Below the pieces are notes generated by a model that made no database searches, was not told where the DNA came from, and saw only the letters and a list, made by a program, of their open reading frames with translations. Shown piece by piece: positions 46,660 through 58,936 of a DNA stretch of 64,000 nt. How positions within the stretch are numbered: the stretch's first letter is position 1; every line of letters starts with the position of its first letter. The translations under genes and the position numbers were made by a program. The stretch is from NCBI RefSeq assembly GCF_904849725.1, contig NC_058520.1, positions 319,125,186 through 319,189,185 on the forward strand, read 5' to 3'. This DNA comes from Hordeum vulgare subsp. vulgare. Lineage: Eukaryota; Streptophyta; Magnoliopsida; Poales; Poaceae.

Positions 46660-49600
46660 CAATAATCTAGTTCACATCACCATGTGATTCCAGCGAATCC
46701 AACACCCATATGGGGTGTGATCACGTCTTGCTCGTGAGAGAGGTTTTAGTCAACGGTTCTGAAACTTTCAGATCCGTGCGTTCTTTACAAATCTTTATGT
46801 CATCTTATAGATGCTGCTACTACGTGCTATTCGGAAATGCTCCAAATATCTACTCTACTATACAAATCCGTTTCACTACTCATAGTTATTCGGATTAGTG
46901 TCAAAGCTTGCATCGACGTAACCCTTTACGACGAACTCTTTAACCACCTCCATAATCGAGAAAAATTCCTAAGTCCATTAGTTACTAAGGATAAATTTTG
47001 ACCGCTGCTAGTGATTCAATCATGGATCACTCTCTGTACCTCTCAACATACTTTGAGTCAAGGCACACATCAGGTGTGGTACACAGCATGGCATACTTTA
47101 GATTCTACGGCTAAGGCATAGAAGACGACCTTCGTCTATTCTCTTTATTCTGCCGTGGTCGGGTTTTGAGTCTTACTCAAATTCACACCTCACAACGCAA
47201 CCAAGAACTCTTTCTTCGCTGATCTATTTTGAACTCCTTCAAAAACTTGTCAAGGCATGCATTTTATTGAAACTTTCATTAAGCGCTTTTGATCTATCTC
47301 CATAGATCTTTGATGCTCAACGTTCAAGTAGCGCAATCCAGGTATTCCTTTGAAAACTCCTTTCAAACAACCTTATATGCTTTACAGAGATTCTACATCA
47401 CTTCTGATCCACAATATGTCAACCACATATACTTATCAGAAATTCTATAGTGCTCCCACTCACTTCTTTGGAAATACAAGTTTCTCATAAACCTTGTACA
47501 AACCCAAAATCTTTGATCATCTCATCAAAGTGTATATTCCAACTCCGAGATGCTTGCACCAATCCATTGAAGGATCACTGGAGCTTGCATACTTGCTAGT
47601 ACCTTTAGGATCGACAAAAACCTTCTGGTTGTATCACATACAATGTTTGCTCAAGGAAACCGTCGAGAAAACAATGTTTTGACATCCTACGTGCAATATT
47701 TCATAAATAATGCATCAACAACTAACATAATTCTAACAGACTTTTAGCATCGCTACGAGTGAGAAAGTCTCATCATAGTCAACTGTTTGATCTTATCGAA
47801 AACATCTTTGCGACAAGTCGAGCTTTTCTTAATAGTGACTTATCACCATCATCGTCTGTTTTCCTTTAAAGATCCATCTTTACTCAATAGTCCTCTGACC
47901 ATCAAGTAGTTCTTCCAAAGTCTACACTTTGTTTTCATACATGGATCCTCTCTCGGATTTCATGGCTTCCAGCCATTTGTCGGAATCCGGGCCCACCATC
48001 GCTATCTCCATAACTCGTAGGTTCACTGTTGCTCGACAACATGACCTCCAAGACAGGGTTACCGTACCACTCTGTAGTAGTACGCGACCTTGTCAACCTA
48101 CGAGACTTGTAGTAACTTGATCCGATGCTCGATGATCACCATCATCAGCTTCCACTTCAATTGGTGTAGGCGCCACAGGAACAACTTCCTGCACCCTGCT
48201 ACACACTGGTTGAAGTGATGATTCAATAACCTCATCAAGTTCTACTACCCTCCCACTCAATTCTTTCGAGAGAAACCTTTCCTCGAGAAAGGATCCGTTT
48301 CTAGAAACAAACACTTTGCTTTCGGATCTGAGATAGGAGATGTACCCAACTGTTTTGGATATCCTATGAAGATGCATTTATCCGCTTTGGGTTCGAGCTT
48401 ATCAGGCTGAAACTTTTTCACATAAGTGTCGAAACCCCAAACTTTCAAGAAACGACAGTTTAGATTTCTCTAAACCTCAGTCTATACTGTGTCATCTCAA
48501 CGGAAATACGCGGTGCCCTATTTAAAGTGAATGCGGTTGTCTCTAATGCATAACCCATAAACGATAATGGTAATTCGATAAGAGACATCACAGCATGCAC
48601 CATACTAAATAGTGCGTGGCTATGACGTTCAGACACATCATCACACTATGATGTTCCAGGTGGCATGAACTGTGAAACAATTTCCACATTGTCTTAACTG
48701 TGTACCAAAAACTCGCAACTCAGATATTCATTTCTATGATCATATCGTAGACAGTTCATCCTCTTGTTACGACGAACTTCACTCTGAAACAGAATTGAAC
48801 TTTTCAGTATTTCAGATTTGTGATTCATTAAGTAAATACTCCTGTATCTACTCAAGTCGTCAGTGAAGTAAGAACATAATGATATCCACTGCGTGCCTCA
48901 GCACTCATTGGACTGCATACATAAAAAATGTATCACTTCCGACAAGTTACTATCTTGTTTCATCTCAATGAAAACAAGGCCTTGCTCATGTGGTATGATT
49001 TGCATGTCACTAGTGATTCGCAATCAGGTGAGTAAAGATCCATCAGCATGGACCCTCTTCATGCAATTTATACTAACATGACTCAAGCGGCAGTGCCACA
49101 AGTAAGTGGTACTATCATCATTAACTCGTATCTTTTGGCACCAATGTGTAACACTACAATCGAGATTCAATAAACCATTGAAGGTGATTATTCAAGCAAA
49201 TAGAGTAACCATTATTCTCCTTAAATGAATAATCGTATTGCAATAAACACGATCCAATCATGTTCATGCTTAACGCAAGCACCAAATAACAATTATTTAG
49301 GTTTAACACCAATCCCGATGGTAGAGGGAGCGTGCGACGTTTGATCATATCAACCTTGGAAACACTTCCAACACGTATCGTCACCTCGCCTTTAGCTAGT
49401 CTCCGTTTATGTCGTAGCTTTCATTTCGTGTTACTAATCACTTAGCAACCGAACCGGTATCTAATACCCTCATGCTACTAGGAGTACCAGTAAAGTACAC
49501 ATCAACATTATGTATATCAAATACACTTCTTTCGACTTTTGCCAGCCTTCTTATCTACCAAGTATCTAGAGTTGTTTCCGCCTCAGTGACTGTTCCCCTC

Positions 49601-50360
49601 ATTACAGAAGCACTTAGTCTCGGGTTTGGGTTTAATCTTGGGTCTCTTCATTAGTGCAGCAACTGCTTTGCCGTTTCACGAAGTATCCCTTCTAGCCCTT
49701 GCCTTTCTTGAAACTCAATGGTTTTACAAACCATCAACTATTGATGCTCCTTCTTGATTTCTACTTTCGCAGTGTCAAACATCGCGAATCGCTCAAAAGA
49801 TCATAGTATCTATCCTTGATATGTTATAGTTCATCACGAAGCTCTCATAGCTTGGTGGCAATGACTTTGGAGAACCATCACTATCTCACCTGGAAGATTA
49901 ACTCCCACTTGATTCAAGCGATTGTCGTACTCAGACAATCTGAGCACACGCTCAACGATTGAGCTTTTCTCCTTTACTTTGTGGACAAAGAATCTTGTTT
50001 GGAGGTCTCGCACCTCTTAACAAGGGCACAAGCATGAAATCACAATTTCATCTCTTCGGAACATCACTTATGTTCCGTGACGTTTTACAACGTTTTCGGC
50101 GCCTTGCTTCTAAGACATCAAGTATCTTGCACTGAACTATCGTGTAGTCATCAGTAACGTGTATGTCGGATGTTCATAGCATCCACAGACGACGCTCGAG
50201 GTGCAGCACACCGAGTGGTGCATTAAGGACATAAGCCTTCTGCGTAGCAACGAGGACAATCCTCGGTTTTACAGACTCAGTCTGCAAAGGTTGCTACTAT
50301 CAATTTTCAACTAAATTTTCTCTAGGAACATATAAAAACAGTAGAGCTATAGCGCAAGCT
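46660..50360 (-). pseudogene. Ruined gag-pol of BARE copy 3
   Basis: Homology to the copy 2 polyprotein runs along the whole stretch in the right order: RNase H near 46900, RT near 47400-47950, integrase C terminus at 48093-48448, integrase core near 48500-48950, protease near 49450, and gag near 49700-50340. Stops and indels occur throughout. The RT motif reads Y-V-V-D (47418-47429). An in-frame TGA is at 47485-47487. Both the first-Asp loss and this TGA are shared with copy 1. The longest surviving frame is under 100 codons. Confidence 0.88.
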
Positions 50361-50430
50361 ACATCGTAATTCGCAAAGACCATTAGACTATGTTCATGAA
50401 AATTAGTTCAATTAATCATATTACTTAAGA

Positions 50431-51585
50431 ACTCCCACTCAAAAAGTACATCTCTCTAGTCATTTGAGTGGTACATGATCCAAATCCGCTATCTCAAGTC
50501 CGATCATCACGTGAGTCGAGAATAGTTTCAGTGGTAAGCATCCCTATGCTAATCATATCAACTATACGATTCATGCTCGACCTTTCGGTCTCATGTGTTC
50601 CGAGGCCATGTCTGCACATGCTAGGCTCGTCAAGCTTAACCCGAGTGTTCCGCGTGTGCAACTGTTTTGCACCCGTTGTATGTGAACGTTGAGTCTATCA
50701 CACCCGATCATCACGTGGTGTCTCGAAACGAAGAACTGTCGCAACGGTGCACAGTCGGGGAGAACACAATTTCGTCTTGAAATTTTAGTGAGAGATCACC
50801 TCATAATGCTACCGTCGTTCTAAGCAAAATAAGGTGCATAAAAGGATTAACATCACATGCAATTCATAAGTGACATGATATGGCCATCATCACGTGCTTC
50901 TTGATCTCCATCACCAAAGCACCGGCACGATCTTCTTGTCACCGGCACCACACCATGATCATCCATCAACGTGTTGCCATCGTGGTTGTCGTGCTACTTA
51001 TGCTATCACTACTAAAGCTACAGCCTAGCAAAATAGTAAACGCATCTGCAAGCACATATGTTAGTATAAAGACAACCCTATGGCTCCTGCCGGTTGCCGT
51101 ACCATCGACGTGCAAGTCGATATTTCTATTACAACATGATCATCTCATACATCCAATATATCACATCACATCGTTGGCCATATCACATCACAATCATACC
51201 CTGCAAAAACAAGTTAGACGTCCTCTAATTTTGTTGTTGCATGTTTTACGTGGTGACCAAGGGTATCTAGTAGGATCGCATCTTACTTACGCAAACACCA
51301 CAACGGAGATATATGAGTTGCTATTTAACCTCATCCAAGGACCTCCTCGGTCAAATCCGATTCAACTAAAGTTGGAGAAACCGTCACTTGCCAGTCATCT
51401 TTGAGCAAAGGGGGTTACTCGTAACGATGAAACCAGTCTCTCGTAAGCGTACGAGTAATGTCGGTCCAAGCCGCTTCAATCCAACAATACCGCGGAATCA
51501 AGAAAAGACTAAGGAGGGCAGCAAAACGCACATCACCGCCCACAAAACCTTTTGTGTTCTACTCGAGAAGACATCTACGCATGAA
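50431..51585 (-). other. Leader of BARE copy 3
   Basis: High identity to the copy 2 leader begins abruptly near 50431 and continues to the PBS, in contrast to the diverged coding region. Likely holds cis signals for packaging. Confidence 0.75.
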
Positions 51586-51602
51586 CCTAGCTCATGATGC
51601 CA
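51586..51602 (-). other. Primer-binding site of BARE copy 3
   Basis: Minus strand TGGCATCATGAGCTAGG, identical to copy 2. Confidence 0.75.
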
Positions 51603-51603
51603 C

Positions 51604-53413
51604 TGTTGGGGAACGTCGCATGGGAAACAAAAATTTTCCTACGCGCACGAAGACCTATCATGGTGATGTCCATCTACGAGAGGGGATGAGTGATCTACGT
51701 ACCCTTGTAGATCGTAGAGCAGAAGCGTTAGAGAACGCGGTTGATGTAGTGGAACGTCCTCACGTCCCTCGATCCGCCCCGCGAACAATCCCGCGATCAG
51801 TCCCACGATCTAGTACCGAACGGACGGCACCTCCGCGTTCAGCACACGTACAGCTCGACGATGATCTCAGCCTTCTTGATCCAGCAAGAGAGACGGAGAG
51901 GTAGAAGAGTTCTCCGGCAGCGTGACGGCGCTCCGGAGGTTGGTGATGACCTTGTCTCAGCAGGGCTCCGCCCGAGCTCCGCAGAAACGCGATCTAGAGG
52001 AAAAACAGTGGAGGTATGTGGTCGGGCTGCCATGGAAAAGTCGTCTCAAATCAGCCCTAAAACCTCCGTATATATAGGTGGGAGGGAGGGGAGGAGGCAG
52101 CCTCAAAACCTAAAGGTTTGGCCGAAATTGGAGGTGGAGGAGTCCTACTCCAATCCTACTTGGAGTAGGATTCCACCTTCCCACTTGGAAACTCCTTCCA
52201 CCTTGTGTTTTTTCCTTCTCAAACCTTATGGGCCTTAGTGGGAACTTATTCCAGCCCACTAGGGGCTGGTTTATCTCTTCCCATAGCCCATGAGACCCCT
52301 TGGGGCGTGACACCCCTCCCGATGGTCCCCGGCACCCCTCCCGGCACTCCCGGTACACTACCGATGAGCCCGAAACTTTTCCGGTAATGCACGAAAACCT
52401 TCCGGTAACCAAATGAGGTCATCCTATATATCAATATTCGTTTCCGGACCATTCCGGAAACCCTCGTGACGTCCGTGATCTCATCCGGGACTCCGAACAA
52501 CATTCGGTAACCAACCATATAACTCAAATACGCATAAAACAACGTCGAACCTTAAGTGTGCAGACCCTGCGGGTTCGAGAACTATGTAGACATGACCCGA
52601 GAGACTCCTCGGTCAATATCCAATAGCGGGACCTGGATGCCCATATTGGATCCTACATATTCTACGAAGATCTTATCGTTTGAACCTCAGTGCCAAGGAT
52701 TCATATAATCCCGTATGTCATTCCCTTTGTCCTTCGGTATGTTACTTGCCCGAGATTCGATCGTTAGTATCCGCATACCTATTTCAATCTCGTTTACCGG
52801 CAAGTCTCTTTACTCGTTCCGTAATACAAGATCCCGCAACTTACATTAAGTTACATTGCTTGCAAGGCTTGTGTGTGATGTTGTATTACCGAGTGGGCCC
52901 CGAGATACCTCTCCGTCACACGGAGTGAAAAATCCCAGTCTTGATCCATACTAACTCAACGAACACCTTCGGAGATACCTGTAGAGCATCTTTATAGTCA
53001 CCCAGTTACGTTGCGACGTTTGATACACAGAAAGCATTCCTCCGGTGTCCGTGAGTTATCTGATCTGATGGTCATAGGAACAAATACTTGACACGCAGAA
53101 AACAGTAGCAACAAAATGACACGATCAACATGCTACGTCTATTAGTTTGGGTCTAGTCCATCACATGATTCTCCTAATGATGTGATCCCGTTATCAAGTG
53201 ACAACACTTGCCTATGGCCAGGAAACCTTGACCATCTTTGATCAACGAGCTAGTCAACTAGAGGCTTACTAGGGACAGTGTTTTGTCTATGTATCCACAC
53301 AAGTATTGTGTTTCCAATCAATACAATTATAGCATGGATAATAAACGATTATCATGAACTAAGAAATATAATAATAACTAATTTATTATTGCCTCTAGGG
53401 CATATTTCCAACA
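51604..53413 (-). repeat. 5' LTR of BARE copy 3
   Basis: 1810 bp with a TATA run at 52069-52076. U3 lies at higher coordinates on this strand. Confidence 0.94.
52069..52076 (-). promoter_or_regulatory. TATA box in 5' LTR of BARE copy 3
   Basis: TATATATA, preceded in transcription direction by a promoter block (52082-52408) shared with copy 1 but not copy 2. Confidence 0.6.
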
Positions 53414-54025
53414 GATATACCCCGTGGGTAACCAGGCTTGAAGTATGACCCGGTCGAGCTTGGCGACTCACTTGTGACATGGTAGGTGGGTCAGACGAAT
53501 GACAAGACTGAAGGCCCAAGGCCCGGCGTGCACCCTGGCATAAGGCGGCTCATAGAGAGGACAGGAGGGCCGACTCACAAGAGAAGGCCCAAGAAGAGGA
53601 AAGACTCTTTCACAAAGGAAACAAGACCCGGATTAGGATTCAATAGAGACTAGTCCTAGTCCTACTCCTAGTAGGACTCTACATGTAAACCTACCCCTTC
53701 CACCTATATAAGGAGGGGTAAGGTGCCCCAAGAGGGACATATTCACAAGTTTGGTTGAGCCATGAGAAGATCAAGTCATTAGAGATAGACATATTAGACA
53801 CCCTCGAGATTAGAGGTAGCGATTCCGCACCCTTGTAATCGAGATCATCATCTTCATCAATGAAACACAAGCAGGACGTAGGCTTTTACCTCCATCGAAG
53901 GGGCTGAACCTCGATAAACTCGTGTCTCTCAATTCCGACCAACCCCTCTCAAGCCGCCACATAGCTGCGATGGCTCCACACCTAAGTCCTTGCACGAGGA
54001 CATATGTCGTGACAAAACCATGACA
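53414..54025 (+). repeat. Remainder of the 3' LTR of Gypsy B
   Basis: Continues GATATACCCCGTGGG and ends CCATGACA. Together with 44817-44828, and counting the GATAT duplication once, the LTR is about 619 bp, longer than the 505-bp 5' partner. Confidence 0.85.
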
Positions 54026-54030
54026 GTGAC

Positions 54031-54160
54031 CGACGGGAAGTTGATCCCGAGTGTGCATGAGTGAGGACAAAGTGCACAAAAAGACTAGTATTGATATGTT
54101 GGGCCAGTCTAGATCCCGCCAGGAGTAACGACCGCTAGCGGGTGTGTCCGTGGAATTACA
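54031..54160 (+). repeat. Cassandra LTR 1, right half
   Basis: After the GTGAC duplication it reads CGACGGGAAGTTGATC, the continuation of the 5S-like part, and ends GGAATTACA. Confidence 0.78.
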
Positions 54161-54163
54161 AGT

Positions 54164-54174
54164 TGGTATCAGAG
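54164..54174 (+). other. Primer-binding site of Cassandra
   Basis: TGGTATCAGAG, a Met-type site three bases after LTR 1. The interior to about 54292 is non-coding. Confidence 0.8.
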
Positions 54175-54292
54175 ACAACCCCCGTGGTTATAAGGATGTT
54201 TGCATACAGGTGTGCAGTCATGTTGTTCATGACGTTTGTGACCCGTCGTGGCACACGACATGTCATAGGTACTCGACTGGATGCACAAACGT

Positions 54293-54534
54293 TTGTGCCA
54301 AGAGGGAACACTCCTAAGGAATTCCTTCTTTTTTGGGAGCCCATTCAAAGAGAAATACCAGGTTAAGCATGCTCGTCCTGGAGTAGTTCTAGGATGGGTG
54401 ACCGACCGGGAAGTTGATCTCGGTTGTGCATGAGTGAGGATAAAGTGTGCATAAAATACTAGTATTGATATGTGGGGCCAGTCTGAATCCTGCGAGGAGT
54501 AATGACCGCCGACGGGTGTGTCCGGGACATTACA
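54293..54534 (+). repeat. Cassandra LTR 2 (shortened at its 5' end)
   Basis: The 5S-like core at about 54335-54432 has GGTTAAGCATGCTC (A-box region) and GAGTAGTTCTAGGATGGGTGA (C-box region), closely matching plant 5S rRNA genes. The first 20-30 bp of the LTR are less like LTR 1, and about 20 bp seem missing. It ends GGGACATTACA. Confidence 0.75.
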
Positions 54535-56456
54535 TCAGTGGATGGCAAAGTAGAAGTAATTAGAGTTGTCGGGATTGATTCAAGAATCTATATAAGCTTG
54601 ACCTTGGAGTTTGGTTGGTTAGGAGATTGTAAGTCGATAGATACACTATGGTAATAGTCCTTGCAATGATATGTGGATTAAAAAGGACTCTCGGTGATTA
54701 TGTAGAACCCCAAAAATATTGGATTTGTAGGAGTGAAGTGTCATGTAATGATTGATGTGATTGATGAACCAGTTGATTGGATTCGTAGGAAGGGACTAGA
54801 TCTTGGATTTGTGTATTACATGTTACCTTAGGATAGAAATGTAGTACCTTAGACCTCAGATAATTTAGCTAAGCACTTGGATTGTAGATTCTCATTCAAG
54901 CTTAGCAGCTTGTATGCTTTCCTGAGTATTTTTATATTGCGATACTGATGAGTTAACTATTGTGTACGATGAGATTTTGGTTTAGCCCTTCTCTCAATCC
55001 TTGGAGTTGAGTAGCATAAGTATTGTTGGAGTTGACTTATATGACGTGGTACCTTATATGATATTGGATGATTCTGTTTGGAGGATTAGGTAGGACTATT
55101 GGCATCTAAGAAAGTGTGCTCAAGGATAATGTGATGAATGTTCAGTCACATCCTAAGTTCCTCGAAACACTGCAGCTTTATCGAGCCATAAATGGTCGGG
55201 TTGTGACCATAGTCCACCTTGACCGCCACTAAATCCCTGGGCAAGTGACCGTCCACAACAAATACCCGCTCCTCTCAAAATCACGTAAGCAAAATGCTCA
55301 TGAGAAGATTGGAGAAATTTGGTGTTGTCCTCATGGATACAAGCTTATTTATCCAAGAAGACTGAGAGCACCTTAGTCCTATTTGGATAAACCCCCAGAA
55401 GCACCAATCGCCATGCCCTTCAAGTGTAAGGTTTTACCTTAAAGAAGATGGACTCTTCGAAGCACCCTTCAAGCAGCAGAAAACAATCCTACCGAAGCTA
55501 GGTGAAGAACCACCACTCCTCTGCTGGCTACATCAACTATGTCAAGAAGCATCGACGTTCAAGCACGATGAAGCCTTTGGAGATTAAGAGAAGTTAAATA
55601 GCCCCATTTTGTCCTAATCAAGGATGTAAGCCCCCACTCGATCATGGTGAAACCCTTGACAAAAGAGGTTCACCCCGCTTGCGAAGCCTTGACAAAGGGC
55701 ATTGGATGGATGGTTTTATACTTTCGGGTAGCCAACTCATCTAGGACCCCTCTAAAACCTTACCTAGGTGATAAAAAACGTTTCAACAGAAGGTCTCTAA
55801 ACTTAGTCTTAGGAACTAACCCCAACCTAGTCTTTTTGGCTGGAAGACCGGGCATCTGAAGACACGCCGGAAACTAGAGTCTGCGACGACGGATGCAAAT
55901 GGTTGAAGACAAATGAAGAACATACTTGGTCCACAACTCAAATAGAAGATATTAATGAGAAGACTACGTTGACATGCTTCGACACTCTCAAGATAGAAGA
56001 CCGCCTACGACAGAAGATCACATGCCTTTAGGAAGTCAAGGATTTCCCTGTCGATGGGAAGCTAGACCAAAACCTTGACCCTTCTATTCTAACACGAGAC
56101 ATCTAGATGTGCCTAACAAACATGACTAACCCCAGGCTCGGCATGTAGACATAGTGTTGTCCCACGTAGACCAACTTTGGAGTACACACGAAAGCCAGGC
56201 CCTTGCTAGAACCTTGCTAATCAAGCCCTTGACCTTCAGTCAAGCTTAGCATATTGCGAGAACCCCATTCACCCTCAGATAAAGCTGGGAGAAGCACTCA
56301 AAGACGTATCATCAAGCATATCAAGATTCACTGAAAAATCACACTGAAGAAGGAGAAACGTGGGGACATGAAGACTACCCCAAACCTGTATTTCTATATC
56401 TCTCTGAAGCCTAGCCTAGAAATCTCGGGGACGAGATTCTTGTATGGGGGTAGGTC
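54535..56456 (+). other. Sukkula-like internal domain 2, right part
   Basis: 54535 to about 55390 has no counterpart in domain 1. From about 55390 it aligns with 31090-32163. The polypurine region TATGGGGGTAGG lies just before LTR 3. No intact gene is seen. Confidence 0.66.
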
Positions 56457-58936
56457 TGTCACACCCTGTGTTTTCCCTTACTTTGCTGAATTAACATAGC
56501 TCAAAATTAGGACAACTTTAAACTTTTGTTTGTGCTTGTGATGCTTGACTTGATTTTGATTGCTTGCTTGATTGTGTTTTAAAATCAAAGAATTCCTCCT
56601 AATCTCTAAGACTCATCTCCTTGATCCAAATCTTCGCCCAATGACCATACCATGCGTATAGAACATAAAACGATTTTTACCAAATATTATTTTAACAAGA
56701 AATTATTTATTTTAATTTAGATTTTCAAAGCCCCGTGAATTGAGGTTTGTACTACAAGTCCCCTAATTATGGAAGATGTTTTGCCCCAAATATTTTATTT
56801 CGATCCTATTATCAAAAAGACTCCCCAAAACCACAAAAATATTATATCAAAAGTTACTTTCCTATTTTATTTAAAGACCTTTTTATTAGGCTATAAATGG
56901 TCTTTTATGAAGAAAAATCATTTTCTTGCTTCCAAAATATTTGCGAAAAATTAGGGAAACTTAGTGGACATATATTTTCCATATATATGAGTTTCAACAC
57001 ATGGTCATGTTGAAAATATTGGCCAAAACAGTCCAAAACCCTTTGTGTCTATTTCAAGCTTTTGAAATATTTATATAAGAAATATTCTCAGATAATTCCA
57101 GTATAATTCCATAATGTCACACATGATATATGTGATGATATTGTCAAGTTTCGTCGCAATCCATATTGATTTGATTCACAATTTTTTTCTTAAACCCTAT
57201 CTGTCCAAAACCAAATTTGAGAAACTCTACATTGCCAAGTTTCTCCTTTTGTTCCCAAATTTTGTGGACATGTTCCAATAAGCTAATCATGCATTCACGC
57301 CAAGTGGTTCATCAAGTAGAACATCTCCACTTGTCCAAGACCCCTCAAAACCTCTTGTGCTGATTTCTAGAACTAGGAATTTTTGCATTGTCAAGTTTCT
57401 CCAATTGACCGTTAATTTTTTTGGCATACTCTAATCCTCCAATAATGCCACCAAACCATGTGGTGCATTAGAGGGAATTAATTTGCATGGATTTGTCTAG
57501 ATAAGACCATTTCTTCCCATTTCTAGGGTTTATCATGTTTACATTGTCAACTTTGAGCATATAATCTTATAGTTACTAATCAGGGCCATTTATTATTACA
57601 ATATACCCCTCATAAATATCACGGCCAATGGATACCAGTAGATGCCCTAGGATAGCATCAAACACCTTCGTCTGCAAGCTAGTGGACAAGCAAGGTTGAC
57701 CGCAAACACATTCCCCTTGCCTCCAAATTTCTAACATAGTACCTTCTAACCCTATTTTACCTCCACTAACTTTGCCATGGCCCCTGATCAATTATTGGAG
57801 GGTAACTCCCTCTCTTTCCCTTTCCTTTTTACCATGGCAGCAACTCTTTTACCCCTCTCCCATTATTCTATTAATGGAGATCCCCCCAAATCTTTCCACA
57901 ACACCTCTAGTGTGCTAATGCATCTTACCACACCCCCAAAAAAGGGAAGCTCATATGGGAAATATGATAAGCTCACCTAAACCTAACATTTGGCAGCAAA
58001 TGTAGCATTGAAATACAAGTGCTAGCTACACTTATCTCCTAAGGCTGAAATTTGGTGTGTTTGTAGTCCTTGCATACCTAAGACCTCTAGACAAGGTTTC
58101 ACCCACAATGTCGTGCGGTAAAACCCTTTTTGAGTGATCCCATGTTTTCTGTAGGAAACTTACTTCCAGTAGAAACCCCTTCTACCCTACCCCTTTCGCT
58201 CTCAAACCTCTCGAGTGCTCTCCTACACGTGGACCTCACAAGCTAGACAGCTTTTGCCGACCAAAAGGTGGCTCTGGATATGTCGTGGCATGATGACTAC
58301 GCCATTGACATGCAGAAACGACACTCTACCGTCAAACCTTGTCTAGTAAGTCTCGTGCAGCTCTGGTTGAGCGCCTGCGCACGCCAAAGATTCCCTCCAA
58401 GCCTCTCAAGCCTCCTCCCCGACACTAGGATGGCTCCTAGGCGGCTTAGGTGTGTGTGCTCACCGCACCCGAGGGCCTCCCACGGCCACCCGAGCTTCCC
58501 TCAGTCACCCCTCTATTTCGACCTCTCCCCAAGCCCCCACTTGCCCTCTCTCTCTCTCTCCTCCCTCTGTGAACCTTGAGGGCCTCTCATTTTGAGCTCC
58601 CGCACCCTCCTCCTCCTCCCATGGATGCGAGGTCCCCGCCTCGGCCATGCTCAAATCCGAGCATCCCCAAGCCTCTCCTCCCCTTTTTGTAGCACCAAAG
58701 TGACTCTAGCCCTTGGTGGTTGTTCCCCACACTCCTTTTTGTCTCTACAATGGTAGGGGCACCATTGCTGTGGCCGCTCGTCACCGGTCTCTGCCACGGC
58801 AGAAAGCCCGCTCCGCTTAGGGCCTCCCCAAGACCATGTCGAGCATGAGGATGATCGCCTCGACCCGCTGACCACTTTGGTTGGCAGGGAGCCTCGAATG
58901 TTTGCCGGAGTAGCCGACAATCACCAGCGGGATCCT
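56457..58936 (+). repeat. Sukkula-like LTR 3, left part
   Basis: Starts TGTCACACCCTGTG and follows LTR 1 and LTR 2 closely, without the MITE. It breaks at GGGATCCT where solo LTR D is inserted. Confidence 0.77.

Larger units (their letters stand above)
44829..53413 (-). mobile_element. BARE/WIS/Angela-type Ty1-copia element, copy 3 (full length, coding-dead)
   Basis: 8585 bp on the minus strand, with perfect target duplications GATAT (44824-44828 and 53414-53418). The two LTRs are both 1810 bp and differ by eye at only about 15-20 places (about 1%), so insertion is fairly recent. Yet the interior between 46660 and 50360 is broken throughout. LTR start (TGTTGGAAATATGCCC) and promoter block match copy 1, not copy 2. 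Confidence 0.95.
39354..54025 (+). mobile_element. 'Gypsy B': non-autonomous LTR element interrupting Cassandra
   Basis: 5' LTR at 39354-39858 (TGCTGGGGATAT to CACGACA); PBS TGGCGCCCACC at 39861; about 5 kb interior; polypurine tract at 44806-44816; 3' LTR from 44817, split by BARE copy 3 and ending ACCATGACA at 54025. Perfect duplication GTGAC flanks it (39349-39353 and 54026-54030). I find no gag-pol domain in the interior, so it depends on a partner. Excluding BARE copy 3 it is about 6.1 kb. Family name uncertain. Confidence 0.85.
39222..54534 (+). mobile_element. Cassandra-type TRIM with 5S rRNA-like LTRs, split by Gypsy B
   Basis: Two short LTRs, each with sequence resembling plant 5S rRNA including its internal Pol III promoter, flank a PBS (TGGTATCAGAG at 54164) and a short non-coding interior. 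This combination defines Cassandra. LTR 1 starts TGTGATAGCC at 39222, is broken at 39353, and resumes at 54031-54160. LTR 2 is about 54293-54534. Flanks TCGGT (39217-39221) and TCAGT (54535-54539) agree at four of five bases. Without the nested insertion the element is about 640 bp. It encodes no protein. Confidence 0.82.

Noticed and set aside
54335..54432. 5S rRNA gene
   Set aside because: The match is partial and sits inside an LTR with PBS and a partner LTR; it is Cassandra, not a 5S gene.
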